Origin: Actinomadura xylanilytica
GTDB taxonomy: Bacteria > Actinomycetota > Actinomycetes > Streptosporangiales > Streptosporangiaceae
Assembly: GCF_030283145.1 (NCBI RefSeq)
Contig: NZ_JASNWE010000004.1
Coordinates: forward strand, 124,001 to 188,000
Direction: 5' to 3'
Length of the DNA: 64,000 nt
A model generated the notes under the pieces. The model ran no database searches. It worked only from the letters and a program-made list of their open reading frames with translations, and had not been told where the DNA came from. The position numbers and the translations under genes were made by a program. Within the stretch, counting starts at the first letter, position 1, and each line of letters opens with the position of its first letter. This document shows positions 1 to 8,491 of the stretch, one piece after another.

Positions 1-3000
1 CGAACGGCACCTTCACCCCCTCGAAGCGGGACAGCCGCACGGCCTCGCGCTCCTCGCCCGCCAGCTCGTGGGTCTCCCGTCCGAGCTGCGGGAACGGCTG
101 GATCAGCTCGTAGTCGGCGAACAGCTCCGACCAGGCCGTGCGGGTCTCCCCCAGGTTCAGCGGATGCGGCAGGGCGATCACCGCGGCGGCGGCCGGGGTC
201 AGGGTCTCGTCGCCGACGTCCGCGAACGTGCGGTCCTCGGCCAGGCGGAACGGCACGCCGTCGCACGTCCACACCAGGCTCCGCGCGATGTGCCAGATCA
301 GCGGGTGCCGGACGAACAGGTCGCCGAACTCCTCCAGTGTCCAGGTGCGGCCCGTGAGCATGGCCTGTTCGAGGCGCGCGATCTGGTCGGCCGCGACCGT
401 CCGCACGTTCTTCTTCAGCTCGCCGAACGCCCGGTGGGCGGCGGGGGCGAGCTCGGGGTCGTCCTTCGCACCCGGTTCGGGGAGGGCCTTGCGCTGCGTG
501 CCGTCCTCGTCGGACACCTGCGGCCTGAGCGCCTCGTCGAAACCCACCCGGAACCGGCGCGGCCCGTAGTCGAGCGTCATCCCCCCGTCGGGGCCCAGGC
601 CGAAGGTCGGCACGAGACGGTCGGCGAGCTGCTCACTGCTGAGCCCGAGAGCGTCCGCGACCCGGCGTATCGTGCGCTGCGCGTACTCCTTGAGGGCGGT
701 GAACCTCGCCTTCCGCGCGATGGAGTCGAGCATAATCAGCGCGGTCTCGGAGCCGATCAGCGCGAGGATGTCGACACCCTTGACCGCCTTGGTGTGGCCG
801 TTCTCGCCCGGCCAGGCGTGGACGATCGGAGCGAGCCGGCGCGCGACCTCGTCGTCGCCGAGCAGGCCCAGCGCGGTGAGCGTCCACGCGTCGGCGAAGT
901 CTTCGCCGTGCTCCCGCCAGCGTTCGAACAGATCCCAACTGAAGGCGGTCAGCGACGCGGCGTCGCAGCTCTCCCGGAGAACGTCCACACCGGAGTGCGG
1001 CTCACCGGGCGTGGACATCGCCAGCACCGCCAGGACGTGCCGCACCGCCGTGCCCGGCAGGGCCCGCCGCCGGCCGTTCAGCAGGATCTGCGGCAGCACC
1101 GCCGGGTCGGCCCAGCGCGCGAGCTGCGGGATCTTGACCACAGCCTCCGGGGCGGCGGCCAGCAGCGCCTCGACCGCCTGGACGGCCTCGTCGCCGTGGA
1201 TCCGCGCCTCGGCGACGACGGCCGGGCGTCCGAGCCGGTCCGCCAGGTGCCGGAGGGCGGCCTCGGCCGCGCGCCGTCGCGGTCCGGGCCTGCCGAGCGC
1301 GTCCGGCACCAGCAGCGGCACCGCGTCCGCCCCGTGGCGGGCCAGCCATGCCTCCGCGTGCCGGCGTCCCTTCTTGATCCGCACCAGCCAGTCGGCCATC
1401 AGCGCCGCCACCTCGGCGGTCAGGAAGGGGACGAGCAGCGGGCCGCAGCCCCGCGGATCGCTCTTGGCGTGCCCGTACAGGACCGGCAGCGCGTCGAGCT
1501 CGAACCGGGCCGCGAAGATCCTGCCCCAGCCCGCGGGCTCGTCGGTGCTGTTCCTGGGGTCGTTCAGGGACGAGCCCGCAAGCAGGGGCCTGACCAGCTC
1601 GTCCGGCCCCATCGCCAGCACACCGAGCTTGCGCCTGCCGGACAGCCGCCCGGCCGCGAAGTCGTCGGCGTGCCGCTCCCACTCCGGGCTCCGCTCGCAC
1701 ACTGGAGGACTCCCCCATCTGCTGCCGCCCTCCTCCCCCAGCAGCCTGGACGGATACAACACCTTCTCCGCCGCCCAGCGGCCCTGCTCGCCCGCGTCCC
1801 AGCGGACGGCACGCCCGTCCGGGACGGTCAGGCCCTTGACGACGACGGGTGCGGCCTTCTTCGAAGCCCGCGCCCACGGCGGTTCGACCAGCAGGGCGGG
1901 CAGCTCGTCCGGGGCCGCCTCCGCCACCCGGGTCGAGCTTCCGATGATCTGCTCGACGGCCTCGCGGGCAGCGTCCGGGAGCGTCGGCAGCGCCGCGTCG
2001 ACCAGCGCCCGGTTGCCGTGCACGTGCTCTTCCAGCAGGTCGGACGCCCCGGCCGCGGCCAGCTCCCGCAGCGCCCGGACCGGGAACCGCCGCATCGCCT
2101 TCATCAGCTCGGCGCTGACGTGCCTGTTGGAGCGCCTCTCGACCAGCGCACGGAACGCCTCGTCGGACGGCAGGACGCCCAGCACTTCCAGCAGCGCCTT
2201 GCGCCGCACCGCGCGGACCAGCATCCGGTCCCGGTCGAGCGCGTCGGCCATCAGCGGCGCCACTGCCGGGCCGACGCCCTCCGCGAACGCGCGGAGGACC
2301 TCGGGGGAGTGGCAGTCGGCACGGGTCAGGCTCGCCCAGTCTCCGAGCAGGTGAAGCTGTTCGGGAGAGCCGAGCGAGCTGAGCAGCAGGCTCCGCGGTG
2401 CGCGGTCAGGGTGCGCACAGAGCTCGGTCACCCAGTCCTGCCGCGTCGGGACCAGGTAGGCCGTCACGACCTGCCAGGGGCGCAGGGCCCGGAGCCCGGC
2501 GAGCCGTTCGACGGCCTCGGCGTACTCCTGGTCGGACGCGGCGGCCAGCAGCGAGCGGACGCGCAGAGCGGCGTCGGGAATCAGCGTGCCCTGCGCGCCC
2601 GGCTCGACGGGCACCACCGCCGTGTCGCTCCGTTCACCGCCCCCCGGACCGACCGACTGGTCCAGGCCGCACATCTCGACGAGGGCACACGCCGCGAACA
2701 CCACGCCGTGCGCGGACGCCCACGCGTCCACGTAGCCCGCATCGAACAGGGGTGCGTCCCAATGCTGCATCGTGAGCACCGCCAGGACCGCCGCCCCGCG
2801 CGGATCGGGGTCGCCGCCGAGATGGGCGCGAGCCGCGGCGACCAGGCCCGGGTCGGTGCCCGAACCGTCCAGGACGCGCTCGATGTCGTCCCGCGCCGCG
2901 TCCAGGAAGCGCGCAAGGCCCTTCTCCGCACCCGCGTCCAGCATGATCTTGGGGCCGGGCGCCCCGCCCCGCCGCGGATGCGTGCGGCGCCGCCATCCCG

Positions 3001-3052
3001 TCGGGATGACCAGGGTGTCCTCATCGGGAAGCGGCGGGAGGTGTTCGCTCAT
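1..3052 (-). CDS. DUF4132 domain protein (partial, 3' end outside window)
   Basis: An open frame runs from an ATG at 3052 to the left edge, over 1,010 codons with no stop, so the C-terminus is missing. The product is a large, soluble, alanine/leucine-rich helical protein with no signal peptide or membrane segment. Stretches such as LARWADPAVLPQILL (residues near 660) and HPLIWHIARSLVW (near 960) are typical of the DUF4132 (MolR-like) family. Members are often encoded alone or beside AAA and WGR proteins, and their molecular role is not established. The plus-strand frame over the same bases is arginine/glutamine-rich with no recognisable domain and is a high-GC shadow. The family call is fairly secure; no function is claimed. 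Confidence 0.8.
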   Translation of the reverse strand, partial: MSEHLPPLPDEDTLVIPTGWRRRTHPRRGGAPGPKIMLDAGAEKGLARFLDAARDDIERVLDGSGTDPGLVAAARAHLGGDPDPRGAAVLAVLTMQHWDAPLFDAGYVDAWASAHGVVFAACALVEMCGLDQSVGPGGGERSDTAVVPVEPGAQGTLIPDAALRVRSLLAAASDQEYAEAVERLAGLRALRPWQVVTAYLVPTRQDWVTELCAHPDRAPRSLLLSSLGSPEQLHLLGDWASLTRADCHSPEVLRAFAEGVGPAVAPLMADALDRDRMLVRAVRRKALLEVLGVLPSDEAFRALVERRSNRHVSAELMKAMRRFPVRALRELAAAGASDLLEEHVHGNRALVDAALPTLPDAAREAVEQIIGSSTRVAEAAPDELPALLVEPPWARASKKAAPVVVKGLTVPDGRAVRWDAGEQGRWAAEKVLYPSRLLGEEGGSRWGSPPVCERSPEWERHADDFAAGRLSGRRKLGVLAMGPDELVRPLLAGSSLNDPRNSTDEPAGWGRIFAARFELDALPVLYGHAKSDPRGCGPLLVPFLTAEVAALMADWLVRIKKGRRHAEAWLARHGADAVPLLVPDALGRPGPRRRAAEAALRHLADRLGRPAVVAEARIHGDEAVQAVEALLAAAPEAVVKIPQLARWADPAVLPQILLNGRRRALPGTAVRHVLAVLAMSTPGEPHSGVDVLRESCDAASLTAFSWDLFERWREHGEDFADAWTLTALGLLGDDEVARRLAPIVHAWPGENGHTKAVKGVDILALIGSETALIMLDSIARKARFTALKEYAQRTIRRVADALGLSSEQLADRLVPTFGLGPDGGMTLDYGPRRFRVGFDEALRPQVSDEDGTQRKALPEPGAKDDPELAPAAHRAFGELKKNVRTVAADQIARLEQAMLTGRTWTLEEFGDLFVRHPLIWHIARSLVWTCDGVPFRLAEDRTFADVGDETLTPAAAAVIALPHPLNLGETRTAWSELFADYELIQPFPQLGRETHELAGEEREAVRLSRFEGVKVPF

Positions 3053-3204
3053 GACCCACCACAGTAGAGGCGGCCTCCGACAACGCCAGTTCCCGTACTT
3101 CGCTTGTCACCGCCGACCGAAGACGAGGAGCAGGCAGAACGCGAGGCTGAGTATCCTGGCCGGACCGCGGCTGGAGCAAACTGAAGCCATTGATGAAAGG
3201 TAGC

Positions 3205-3810
3205 TCAAACGGCGGGGGCCGGCAGCGGCAAGACCTCTCTGTCGAAATAGGACAGGAACGGCTCACCGCGTTCGTACAGCCTCTCGATCTCGGACGCGGC
3301 GGCACCGATCACGTCCGGCGCGGTGATGCGGCGGGCCCCGCAAGGCGTCCAGTCGGGCAGATACTGGACCTCGTAAAGGACCTGGTCTCCGACGACGACC
3401 ACCTCAGGAAGCCGGGCACGGACCTCGAGTGCGGCGACCTGCTCGGCGGGGAGCACGCTCAGCCCGAACCCTTCGCAGGCGAGCAGGCTGAGCGCGTGCA
3501 GCTCCCATTGAAGGTAGGGGCCCACGGGATGCTCCACCACGCGCACACGCCGGATCTCCAGTCCCTGGGCGGCGTTCCGGCGAGCCTCGGCCCGTACGTC
3601 CTCCCTGTCCTTCTCAAGGAGGTCGAGGGCGCTCTTCCAGTCCCCCGACATGAACGCCTGCCAGCTGGTGTCGTTCGGCTCGCGGAAGACCTGGGAGCGT
3701 TCGAGCTTCCAGAAGACCCCGCGCAGGCGCCCCATTTCGAGGGCGAGGCGGGCGTGGTACGCCGCGTGATCGAGGAACTCCCCGGGGACGTCGCCGATCC
3801 GGTCAAGCAT
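3205..3810 (-). CDS. DUF6879 family protein
   Basis: A 201-residue soluble protein that looks like the actinobacterial DUF6879 family. The order of elements fits: an N-terminal helical part, a W-x-A-F-M-S-G-D segment, the strand RRVRVVEHPVGPYLQWEL, and a C-terminal YERGEPFLSYF region. These proteins are usually encoded near XRE/DUF397 regulator pairs, as here, and their role is unknown. I chose the ATG at 3810 rather than the longer frame from 3849 because it overlaps the stop of a small upstream ORF, which suggests translational coupling. No catalytic residues can be named. Confidence 0.7.
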   Translation of the reverse strand: MLDRIGDVPGEFLDHAAYHARLALEMGRLRGVFWKLERSQVFREPNDTSWQAFMSGDWKSALDLLEKDREDVRAEARRNAAQGLEIRRVRVVEHPVGPYLQWELHALSLLACEGFGLSVLPAEQVAALEVRARLPEVVVVGDQVLYEVQYLPDWTPCGARRITAPDVIGAAASEIERLYERGEPFLSYFDREVLPLPAPAV

Positions 3811-3925
3811 CGCGGATGTCCGGCTTGGCGGCGGAGAGCATGCGGCCATCCCCTACCTCGGCGGCGCTTTTATCGAGCCTTCTCTGAAACTCCGCACCAT
3901 GATCGATCTCCCACGGTCTCGACAT
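3803..3925 (-). CDS. Small hypothetical protein upstream of the DUF6879 gene
   Basis: A 40-codon ORF starting MSRPWEIDHG and ending DIRDA. Its ATG follows a GGAG about 6 bases upstream, and its TGA overlaps the ATG of the DUF6879 gene (ATGCTTGA arrangement), as expected for a coupled leader cistron. It is charged and soluble with no signal or membrane segment, and I recognise no family. The support is only its ribosome-binding site and position, so it may be a spurious ORF. Confidence 0.4.
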   Translation of the reverse strand: MSRPWEIDHGAEFQRRLDKSAAEVGDGRMLSAAKPDIRDA

Positions 3926-4080
3926 GGGGATCTCCACTTCCGCTCGGTGGCAGTATGGAGAATTTTCCCACCGGAGACTGAGCGCGGCAAGCATTCCACA
4001 CAGGGGAACACTGCCCCCATTTCCCCCTATTCATGGTCGCTATGCCACATCAGGCTCAGACTCGCCGCAATTATCAAAGG

Positions 4081-4269
4081 TCACACTGGCACGGAGGACG
4101 CCCGCACGGCTGCACGCAGCGCCGCACGGGTCACCAGCAACTTCGGACCGTCAGGATCCTTACTGTCACGCACCGCCACCACACCAGAAAGCCCAGCAAG
4201 CTCGACACAGTTGCCGCCGTTTTCACCACTCCGACTCGCCTTGCGCCAGGTGGCATCACTTAGGTCCAC
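4081..4269 (-). CDS. DUF397 protein
   Basis: A 62-residue protein with the DUF397 layout: W-R-K-A-S-R-S near residue 9, C-V-E-L-A near 21, V-R-D-S-K-D-P-D-G near 33, and a C-terminal A-L-R-A-A-V-R-A segment. DUF397 proteins accompany XRE/DUF5753 regulators in actinomycetes and in studied examples form small regulator pairs, sometimes behaving like an antitoxin or anti-regulator. The start overlaps the 3' end of the XRE gene by 10 bases, so the two are very likely co-translated. The family call is firm; the exact role here is inferred. Confidence 0.85.
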   Translation of the reverse strand: MDLSDATWRKASRSGENGGNCVELAGLSGVVAVRDSKDPDGPKLLVTRAALRAAVRASSVPV

Positions 4270-5060
4270 TTCTCCAACGCCTTCCTCATTACGTCCCGTG
4301 ACATGTCCTCTGGGAACGCCCTCGCCCGCAGTTCTCTCAGCACCTCGGAAAGCTTCGCAAGATCCGACGGATCGTCGGTCGTGATGCCGCGCACGACCAT
4401 CTCCAGGTATGCCACCTCGCTCCGATCCTCCATGGTAGCCACCACGAAGGCACCGCCCGTTCCGGCCGGACGCCCGTTGTTCCGCACCATCTGGATGGTG
4501 ACGTTGGGGAGTTCACTGAGAGCGACCAGGTGCGTCAACTGCTCATGCATGACCTCAGGGGAACCCACCAGGTGGTAAAGCACAGCCTCACTCAGAAGCG
4601 CGGTCAGTGCCACAGGTGGTGGATCGTCACGTGTCAGAACGCTCTGACGTGCAATGCGAGCCTCGATCGCCTCATCGACACCGAGGAACGCACGAGCGTA
4701 GGCCTCATTCTGGAGCAACCCAGGGACAATCGTGTGCTCCCAGGTGATCAGCTCCGTGGCATCTTCTTCGATCTTGGGCCAGTCGAACCAGAGCGGTACC
4801 GGGTGGCCGTCCTTGTTCAGGTCCTCCCACAGACTGATGAGCGAGCCGCCCGCGTCCAGGTGATCGTCCACGATCTCCACGAATGGTCGCGTGGCTCGCT
4901 TCTTTCCGGCCTCGATCCGGCTCACCTGCGGGCCGCTCACCGTCGTCAGGTGCCCGATGGTCTCCTGCTTGATCCCTTTGGCTTCACGCAGCCGCCGCAT
5001 CTGCCGACCGAACGCGACGAGTGCGGGCGATTCCCGGGGACGTTGACGCCGTGGGGGCAT
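4260..5060 (-). CDS. XRE-family regulator with DUF5753 domain
   Basis: A 266-residue regulator. An N-terminal helix-turn-helix (about residues 14-70) contains FGRQMRRLREAKGIKQE and GPQVSRIEAGKK, and is followed by the DUF5753 ligand or partner domain (LITWEHTIVPGLLQNEAYAR, then LSELPNVTIQMV). The frame stays open to 5279, but that extension is cysteine-rich and unlike the family. The ATG at 5060 (MPPRRQRPRE) gives the normal length. It is paired with the overlapping DUF397 gene and divergent from a HATPase gene, the usual arrangement of these actinobacterial modules. Its targets are unknown. Confidence 0.85.
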   Translation of the reverse strand: MPPRRQRPRESPALVAFGRQMRRLREAKGIKQETIGHLTTVSGPQVSRIEAGKKRATRPFVEIVDDHLDAGGSLISLWEDLNKDGHPVPLWFDWPKIEEDATELITWEHTIVPGLLQNEAYARAFLGVDEAIEARIARQSVLTRDDPPPVALTALLSEAVLYHLVGSPEVMHEQLTHLVALSELPNVTIQMVRNNGRPAGTGGAFVVATMEDRSEVAYLEMVVRGITTDDPSDLAKLSEVLRELRARAFPEDMSRDVMRKALEKWT

Positions 5061-5199
5061 GGGTTCTACCTCTCGACTGGAACCTACCAAGGCGAATACC
5101 ACTCTGCCGCCATCTACCACCTTGGCTCTGCAATCAGATCCTAGTCCCGAAAGTGGCTCAATGTGATCTGAACAACACAGTGAGCAAGGAGGGTGCGCG
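5061..5199. promoter_or_regulatory. Divergent intergenic region between XRE regulator and HATPase gene
   Basis: These 139 bases separate two genes that start in opposite directions and must hold both promoters. On the plus side a strong AAGGAGGG lies about 6 bases before the ATG at 5200. The base composition is lower in GC than the flanking coding sequence. I see no convincing palindrome, so the operator of the XRE protein is not placed. Confidence 0.45.
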
Positions 5200-5586
5200 A
5201 TGGAGGCGACACACGGCGAGATGGTGGTCAAGCGGCATCCTGGGGCCGTGGCTGAGGTGCGCGGGTTCGTACGGCTCACGCTGGGCGGCTGGGGGATGGA
5301 CGACTACGTGCCGTGCCTGGTGGCAACTGAACTCGTGACCAACGCCATCCGGTACGGCGGCACCGCGGACGACGACGTGACGCTACGCCTGGTCCTGGCC
5401 GAGGGCGGGGCGCTGTGGCTGGAGGTTCAGGACACCACGTGCGACCTGCCGCACATCCCGGAGCTCGACCTGACCAGCGAGTCCGGACGTGGCCTGCTCA
5501 TCGTGGAGCGGTTCACCCGGCGGTGGGGCGTCCGGCCGCTCGCCGGAGACAGGGGCAAGGTGGTCTTCGCGGTGGTCGAGCCGTGA
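5200..5586 (+). CDS. HATPase_c domain protein (RsbW/SpoIIAB-like)
   Basis: A 128-residue single-domain GHKL ATP-binding protein. The N-box is ELVTNAIRYGG (about residue 46), the next box is LEVQDTT (about 75), and the glycine box is GRGLLIVERF (about 100). Stand-alone proteins of this type are anti-sigma-factor kinases or serve XRE/DUF397 modules, which fits the divergent XRE gene. The start has a good Shine-Dalgarno sequence. Its last 204 bases are antisense to the 3' part of the Fic gene. The partner sigma or anti-anti-sigma factor is not in the window. Confidence 0.85.
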   Translation: MEATHGEMVVKRHPGAVAEVRGFVRLTLGGWGMDDYVPCLVATELVTNAIRYGGTADDDVTLRLVLAEGGALWLEVQDTTCDLPHIPELDLTSESGRGLLIVERFTRRWGVRPLAGDRGKVVFAVVEP

Positions 5587-6234
5587 GGTCGCCGTTCCGG
5601 CTGCGTGGACGGCTCGGTTCTGCGTGGTCCGGATGAGGACGGCCACGAGACGGGCGAACTCCAGGGCTCCCGTGGCCCCGCGGCTGATCTGGATGGGCCC
5701 GACCTGGTCGAGTACGACACCGCCCCGGGCCAGGACGAAGGTGAGGGCCAGCAGTGCCGCGCGGGCGTTGCCGTCGTCGAACGGGTGGAAGAAGCACACG
5801 TCCAGATGGGCGCGTGCCGCGCGGGCGGGCAGCGGGACGGCGGGGTCGTCGGCCTGCTGGAGGCATGCGTCGAAGCGCCGCCGAGTGTCCGCGTCCAGGC
5901 CGTAGCGCTCGCGGCCTCCCTTGGCGAAGGCGGGTCCGGTACGGAAGTCTGGCCGTTCGGTGCCCAGGACGTGGCCTTGCCAGCGGCGCATGGTGGAGAA
6001 GTCGAGGGCACGGCCGGCGGAGACGTCCGATCGCAGGGCGGTCAGGGCCGCGAGCAGGCGCAGGGCGCGTTCTGGGGAACGGCCGTGTGCGTCCGTCTGG
6101 ATGAAGTGCGCCATGCCGTCGCGGATTCCGACGACCTGACCGGCGGCGCCTGGACGGGGGTCTTGAACATCCGTCCAGGGCACCTGGTCTCGCATCCGGC
6201 ACCACAGGTCGAGATGGTCGGGGACGGAGGGCAC
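5383..6234 (-). CDS. Fic/DOC domain protein
   Basis: A 283-residue protein with a Fic core. His150 opens HPFDDGNARA, matching the HPFx(D/E)GNxR motif that binds the nucleotide and transfers AMP or a similar group to a target hydroxyl. An N-terminal helical part precedes it, and no antitoxin-like S/TxxxE(G/N) helix is obvious. The GTG start lies 3 bases past the stop of the upstream hypothetical gene, so the two form an operon. The frame has no stop until 5383, so the C-terminal 68 or so codons run antisense through the HATPase gene; that tail has no Fic feature and looks like read-through. A toxin or signalling role is possible but not shown. Confidence 0.75.
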   Translation of the reverse strand: MPSVPDHLDLWCRMRDQVPWTDVQDPRPGAAGQVVGIRDGMAHFIQTDAHGRSPERALRLLAALTALRSDVSAGRALDFSTMRRWQGHVLGTERPDFRTGPAFAKGGRERYGLDADTRRRFDACLQQADDPAVPLPARAARAHLDVCFFHPFDDGNARAALLALTFVLARGGVVLDQVGPIQISRGATGALEFARLVAVLIRTTQNRAVHAAGTATSRLDHREDHLAPVSGERPDAPPPGEPLHDEQATSGLAGQVELRDVRQVARGVLNLQPQRPALGQDQA

Positions 6235-6237
6235 GCC

Positions 6238-6966
6238 TCACGCCTCACTGGGCAGGGACTCGGCCAGCCGCGCCGCTACCTTCTCGACCGTCTCCGATGA
6301 CGGTGCGACCCAGCTCTCGAACCGTCCGGCGACGGCCTCGTGTACGAGCTCGTCCGCCTGGTCCTCGGGGATGTCCCAGCGGGCCAGGAACCAGGCCAGG
6401 ACCTGCCGGCAGTGGCCGTACCAGGCGTCGCCCGCACCGGTTTGCTCGACCACCGCCGTCACCAGGTGCGCGGCGCCCTCCTCCCAGGTCCGCCGGCGCT
6501 CCGGCCCGGTCCGGTCGTCGAGCGGGAACCGCTCGAACCGCTGCGCCAGGTCCTCCAGCCACCCGCGCCATTCCACCAGGCCATCGGTCACCCGGCGCAG
6601 TGTCTGAACCGGTTTGGTCATCGAGTCGCGGGGACAGCACCACGCGCCCACCGGGCCGCCGCCGACGTCGCCCTCAGCGCGCGCCCATCGCCAGCCCAGC
6701 GTCCACCGGCCGTACCGCTCGACCAGCGCGTAGGTCATCTCGTCCGTCCACGCCTGCCCGGTGCCGTAGCTCCACTCGATGAGCGCCCGATCCGCGAACG
6801 ACTTGGCCTTCGGCGGAACGGGCACCGACATCGCGGGACGCAGTTGCGACACCACCGCCCAGGCCCCGGCCGCGTCGAACGGAATCCGCCCCGGATCGAC
6901 CTCGTCCCATCTCAGCGCCCACGGCGCCAGTTTGACCTTCACCCGATGGACGATGGCACACGGCAC
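6238..6966 (-). CDS. Hypothetical protein in operon with the Fic gene
   Basis: A 242-residue tryptophan-rich soluble protein that I do not recognise. Notable stretches are WSYGTGQAWTDEMTYALVE, RYGRWTLGWRWARAEGD and QVLAWFLARWDIPEDQADELV. It has no signal peptide, membrane segment or nucleotide-binding motif. The GTG start is supported by GGAG 8 bases upstream. It lies immediately 5' of the Fic gene with only 3 bases between them, so it may be a partner or immunity factor for that protein. This is inference from position only. Confidence 0.6.
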   Translation of the reverse strand: MPCAIVHRVKVKLAPWALRWDEVDPGRIPFDAAGAWAVVSQLRPAMSVPVPPKAKSFADRALIEWSYGTGQAWTDEMTYALVERYGRWTLGWRWARAEGDVGGGPVGAWCCPRDSMTKPVQTLRRVTDGLVEWRGWLEDLAQRFERFPLDDRTGPERRRTWEEGAAHLVTAVVEQTGAGDAWYGHCRQVLAWFLARWDIPEDQADELVHEAVAGRFESWVAPSSETVEKVAARLAESLPSEA

Positions 6967-7002
6967 GAGTCGATCTCCAGCGAATTCGCCGGATGATCGC
7001 GG

Positions 7003-7839
7003 TCAGCCGGCGAGGAATTCGGTGAGGGTGGGGGCGATCTTCTTGGGGGCCATGACCACGGCGCCGTGGTTGAGGCCGGGCAGGGTGCGGTGGGTGGCGT
7101 CGGGCAGGACCTCGACCAGCGCCCGCGCGGCGTTGTGGAAGCCCGCCGGGCTCTTGCCGCCGGTCATGACCAGGGTCGGAAGGGTCGCGGCCGACCAGTG
7201 GGCGGCGTCCAGCGGGTCGCCCTGCTGGGTGTCGCCCATCACGGCGATGTCGTAGGGCAGCGTGGACGCGAGAGCCTTGAGCTTCGACCAGGGGCCGGGG
7301 ATGAGCCGCATCGCGTTGACCATGAACGCGGGCATGCCCTGGGCCTTGGTCATGAAGGACTTGACCGCGTCACCGCGCCGTCCTTCGGCGAGCAGCGCGT
7401 CGATGTGCCGGGCGAAGTCCTTCGGGGGGCCGAAGTCGTCGCCGCCGACCGCGAAGGGGGGCTCGTACAGCGCGAGCCGCTCGATGCGCAGTCCGGCGAC
7501 GGCTGCGCGCAGGGCCAGTACCGCCCCGGACGAGCTTCCGAAGACCGATGCCGAGCCGCCGGCGACGCCGATCAGGGACGCGATGTCCTCGACCTCGCGG
7601 TCGACCGCGTAGCGCTCGGCGTCCCCGCTCGCCCCCCGGCCGCGCCGGTCGTAGTTGATCACGGTGAGGTTCCGCGCGAGCAGCTTGGCGAGCTTGGCGG
7701 CGTCGGAGCGGTCGGCCAGCGCCGAGGCCACCAGGATCACCGCGGGCCCGGTACCGGACACCTCGAACGCGATCTCCGTCCCGTCCGGGGAGGTGACCGT
7801 CGAACGCTCGGGGGAGGTCTTCTCACTGGTCGTGGGCAT
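7003..7839 (-). CDS. Alpha/beta hydrolase
   Basis: A 278-residue cytoplasmic alpha/beta-hydrolase. The sheet strand VINYDRRGRGASG precedes the nucleophile elbow VFGSSSGAVLA (Ser about residue 102), and a late LPGLNHGAVV (His about 257) supplies the likely catalytic histidine. The order of elements and length match soluble esterase/hydrolase members annotated as alpha/beta fold hydrolases. The substrate cannot be read from sequence. It is transcribed alone, with 93 bases to the next gene on the same strand. Confidence 0.8.
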   Translation of the reverse strand: MPTTSEKTSPERSTVTSPDGTEIAFEVSGTGPAVILVASALADRSDAAKLAKLLARNLTVINYDRRGRGASGDAERYAVDREVEDIASLIGVAGGSASVFGSSSGAVLALRAAVAGLRIERLALYEPPFAVGGDDFGPPKDFARHIDALLAEGRRGDAVKSFMTKAQGMPAFMVNAMRLIPGPWSKLKALASTLPYDIAVMGDTQQGDPLDAAHWSAATLPTLVMTGGKSPAGFHNAARALVEVLPDATHRTLPGLNHGAVVMAPKKIAPTLTEFLAG

Positions 7840-7932
7840 GATGGTGACTCCGTTTCGGGCATGCTGCCATGGTCTCGACCATAAGACGGCGTCCCGTCCG
7901 AAAAGGAATCGGTCGCGCGGCGTGCCGAGTCG

Positions 7933-8304
7933 TCAGGAGGCGGCCGGGGTCTCCAGGGCCCGTGCCTGCTGGAGCCAGGTGGTGAACAGGTCGGCGTCGA
8001 TGTCAGCGGGGGCGCGGAGCTTCACGCCGGCCATGGTCCGCGCGCTGGGCTCGAGCCGGCCGGACGCGTCGGTGATCTCCTGGCCGCGCCAGAAGCCGAA
8101 GGTCACGTAGGCGGAGTACGCCTTGAGGTAGCAGACCGGGGACTTGCCCGGGGCGGGGCCCAGGCTCCACACGGGGTGGCCGTGATAGAGCGCGCCGGCA
8201 CCCGGCAGCACCTTCTCGATGAGCGCGAGGACCTCGCCGGCGGTCTGGTGCTGGGCTTCGGGGAGGGAGGCGATGTACTCCTGCACGGTGGCGAACTTGG
8301 CCAT
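7933..8304 (-). CDS. DUF1801 domain protein (YdhG-like)
   Basis: A 123-residue protein beginning MAKFATVQEY, with the DUF1801 pattern: Y-I-A-S-L-P, L-I-E-K-V-L-P, Y-H-G-H-P-V-W near residue 42, then Y-V-T-F-G-F-W-R-G. The family has a small beta-barrel/helix fold of unknown biochemical role and is common in actinomycetes. The frame stays open upstream to 8757, but that extension is low-complexity, so the ATG at 8304 is preferred. No operon partner is apparent. Confidence 0.8.
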   Translation of the reverse strand: MAKFATVQEYIASLPEAQHQTAGEVLALIEKVLPGAGALYHGHPVWSLGPAPGKSPVCYLKAYSAYVTFGFWRGQEITDASGRLEPSARTMAGVKLRAPADIDADLFTTWLQQARALETPAAS

Positions 8305-8465
8305 GTCGGTTCCTTCGTGTCGTAGCGGCGGCTGCTGGTTCTCGTTCACACGTCGATCCGGCGATGTGACAGGGAACGCCATCGCGGGGGCCTCGCCATG
8401 AGGTGGCGGGTCGTTCCGCGGGGTCGCCGGAGCGGGCCGGAAGTGGCACGGGGCTGTACAAATGA

Positions 8466-8479
8466 ACCAAGCGCTTGCT
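8466..8479. promoter_or_regulatory. KstR2-like palindromic operator
   Basis: ACCAAGCGCTTGCT centres on the perfect palindrome CAAGCGCTTG and matches the published KstR2 consensus AnCAAGnnCTTGnT at every fixed position. It ends 12 bases before the chosen ATG of the reductase gene, a sensible position for repression. KstR2 is the TetR-family repressor of steroid C/D-ring catabolism. Other TetR-type regulators of acyl-CoA genes use similar sites, and no kstR2 gene is in the window. Confidence 0.5.
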
Positions 8480-8491
8480 AGCGTCCGCCGC

